Shown here piece after piece: positions 62,759 to 64,000 of a stretch of DNA of 64,000 nucleotides (positions are counted from its first letter, which is position 1; each line of letters opens with the position of its first letter). The stretch comes from Olsenella_K sp050953285 (lineage in GTDB: Bacteria; Actinomycetota; Coriobacteriia; Coriobacteriales; Atopobiaceae), in NCBI GenBank assembly GCA_050953285.1, contig JBMNMK010000002.1:620001-684000 (forward strand), in the 5' to 3' direction. A program made the position numbers and the translations under genes. The notes under the pieces are model-generated. The model was not told where the DNA came from and made no database searches. It saw only the letters and a program-made list of their open reading frames with translations.

Positions 62759-63958
62759 ATGCTTTCTCTAGATAAGATCTATCAGGCATCGTATGTCCTG
62801 AAGGGCGTGGCGAGAAAAACGGATTTGATCGCCGCGCCAACGCTGGTGCCCGGCCTGCCAGACCTCTGGCTCAAGACGGAAAACTTGCAGGTCACGGGTT
62901 CTTTCAAGCTGAGAGGTGCCTACTTCAAGATAAGCCAGCTCCCCAATGAAGCGCTTGAGAAGGGCATCATTGCATGCAGCGCCGGCAACCATGCCCAGGG
63001 CGTAGCGCTGGCAGCCACCCGCATGGGAGTCAAGAGTATTGTTTGCATGCCAGACGGAGCTCCCATCATGAAGGTGGAAAACACGCGCAACCTAGGCGCG
63101 GAGGTTCGCCTGGTCACTGGGTCATACGATGACGCGCATGATGAGGCTGTGCGTCTCCAGCAAGAAACGGGTGCAACCTTCATTCACCCCTACGACGACG
63201 AAGACGTTATTGCAGGACAGGGCACCATTGGCCTTGAGATCCTGGACCAGCTTGAAGACGTGGATGCCGTCGTGGTTCCGGTGGGCGGAGGAGGCCTCAT
63301 ATCAGGCGTGGCCTGCGCCATCAAGAATCTCAAGCCAAGCTGTAAGGTCTATGGCGTCCAAGCGCAGGGCGCGTCCGCCTTTGCGGATGCCTTCCAGAAA
63401 GGGACGTGGGCAGCCTCTGACACGGCCAACACCTTTGCGGATGGGATTGCCGTTAAAAACCCTGGTGAGCTCACATTTAAGATGTGCGAGAAGTACGTGG
63501 ATGATGTGGTGACAGTCTCTGATGATGAGATTGCCGCAGCCATCCTGAGCCTCATGGAGCGCCAGAAGCTCGTGAGCGAGGGCGCAGGCGCAGCGCCGGT
63601 GGCGGCGGCCCTCTTCAAGAAGTTGCCCCTTGAGGGCAAGCGAGTTGTTGCTGTGGTCTCAGGCGGCAATATCGACGTCAATATCTTATCGCGCGTTATC
63701 AACCGTGGTCTTGCCATGAGTGGCCGCAAGGTCACGCTGGCCATCAAGCTCACTGATAAGCCCGGCCAGCTGGTGCAGGTGTCCAGTATCATCTCCAATC
63801 TGGGCGCTAACGTTGTTTCGGTTGACTATGACCTGTCAGACCCCGACCTGCCCATTTCCGCGTGCACGTTGCGCATTGGCATGGAGACGCGCAACAGGGA
63901 GCAGATTGAGGCCATCAAGGCAGAACTCAAAGCCGAAGGATTCAGCTTGGTGGAGTAG
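62759..63958 (+). CDS. ilvA: Threonine ammonia-lyase with C-terminal ACT domain
   Basis: Deaminates threonine to 2-oxobutyrate, supplying the isoleucine branch. It is 399 residues. The PLP lysine lies in TGSFKLRGAYFK, ACSAGNHAQGVALAA and VPVGGGGLISGVA are the PLP and phosphate loops, and the ACT domain spans about residues 325-399 (TLAIKLTDKPGQLVQV). The short form with one ACT domain resembles the TdcB-ACT type more than the two-ACT E. coli IlvA. ATG 62759 follows GGGGGA. It is the last complete gene of the window. The symbol ilvA rests on operon context. Confidence 0.93.
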   Translation: MLSLDKIYQASYVLKGVARKTDLIAAPTLVPGLPDLWLKTENLQVTGSFKLRGAYFKISQLPNEALEKGIIACSAGNHAQGVALAATRMGVKSIVCMPDGAPIMKVENTRNLGAEVRLVTGSYDDAHDEAVRLQQETGATFIHPYDDEDVIAGQGTIGLEILDQLEDVDAVVVPVGGGGLISGVACAIKNLKPSCKVYGVQAQGASAFADAFQKGTWAASDTANTFADGIAVKNPGELTFKMCEKYVDDVVTVSDDEIAAAILSLMERQKLVSEGAGAAPVAAALFKKLPLEGKRVVAVVSGGNIDVNILSRVINRGLAMSGRKVTLAIKLTDKPGQLVQVSSIISNLGANVVSVDYDLSDPDLPISACTLRIGMETRNREQIEAIKAELKAEGFSLVE

Positions 63959-64000
63959 ATAGTGCCACACAGTACAGGAAATAGGGAGGTCAGATAGGGT

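Overview
This looks like chromosomal DNA of a Coriobacteriia-type anaerobe, probably near Lancefieldella/Atopobium or Olsenella. The placement is inference from gene content and moderate GC: acetate fermentation enzymes, an ATP-type PEP carboxykinase, an acyl-ACP thioesterase, sortase-anchored giant surface proteins and UDP-galactopyranose mutase. No rRNA or tRNA gene was seen.

Layout. 1-9.9 kb: lipoprotein, folA-thyA, Nudix-thioesterase, a radical SAM protein between two TetR regulators, a lipid kinase and RNase D. 10-16.4 kb: membrane zinc peptidase, xseAB, HIT protein, ackA, eno, GNAT acetyltransferase. 16.7-21.6 kb: pckA, pdxR and pdxST. All four are whole in content, but together they carry ten single-base frameshifts. 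21.7-23.9 kb: a secreted repeat-rich protein and a MmcQ/YjbR protein. 24-33.1 kb: a defence island with a ribbon-helix-helix regulator, hsdM, hsdS broken by an IS1595-like element, hsdR, and a TIR-domain protein of the CAP12/Pycsar effector type. It is bordered by gene remnants. 33.2-43.4 kb: a low-molecular-weight phosphatase, a 4Fe-4S protein, pta, glf plus a glycosyltransferase, P1 peptidase, Maf, ferredoxin, VOC protein, a membrane phosphodiesterase and a TMEM175 channel. 43.8-51.3 kb: a surface adhesin of about 2120 residues. It has a nine-G tract just after its signal peptide and a second, apparently identical, inverted IS copy inside it. 51.3-52.4 kb: an AT-rich stretch between 20-bp direct repeats, one of them at the 3' end of rlmD; this looks like a remnant of site-specific integration. 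52.4-64 kb: rlmD, ppk, argF and a branched-chain amino acid operon (ilvB, ilvN, ilvC, a second ilvB-type gene, ilvA).

How the genes fit together. Pta and AckA make ATP from acetyl-CoA although their genes are unlinked. PdxS and PdxT make pyridoxal phosphate, probably under PdxR. The ilv cluster covers threonine deamination through the reductoisomerase step. The hsd operon should not work as encoded, because the specificity subunit is split. Removing the IS and one copy of its 8-bp target duplication restores the frame in both hsdS and the adhesin.

The most notable signals are the RHH/Type I RM/TIR operon with its own operator-like palindrome; the G-tract and IS in the adhesin; the rlmD direct repeats; an 8-mer (GGCGAGAA) found at least 24 times outside the IS copies but nearly absent from the acquired regions; and the frameshift cluster at 17.1-21.3 kb.
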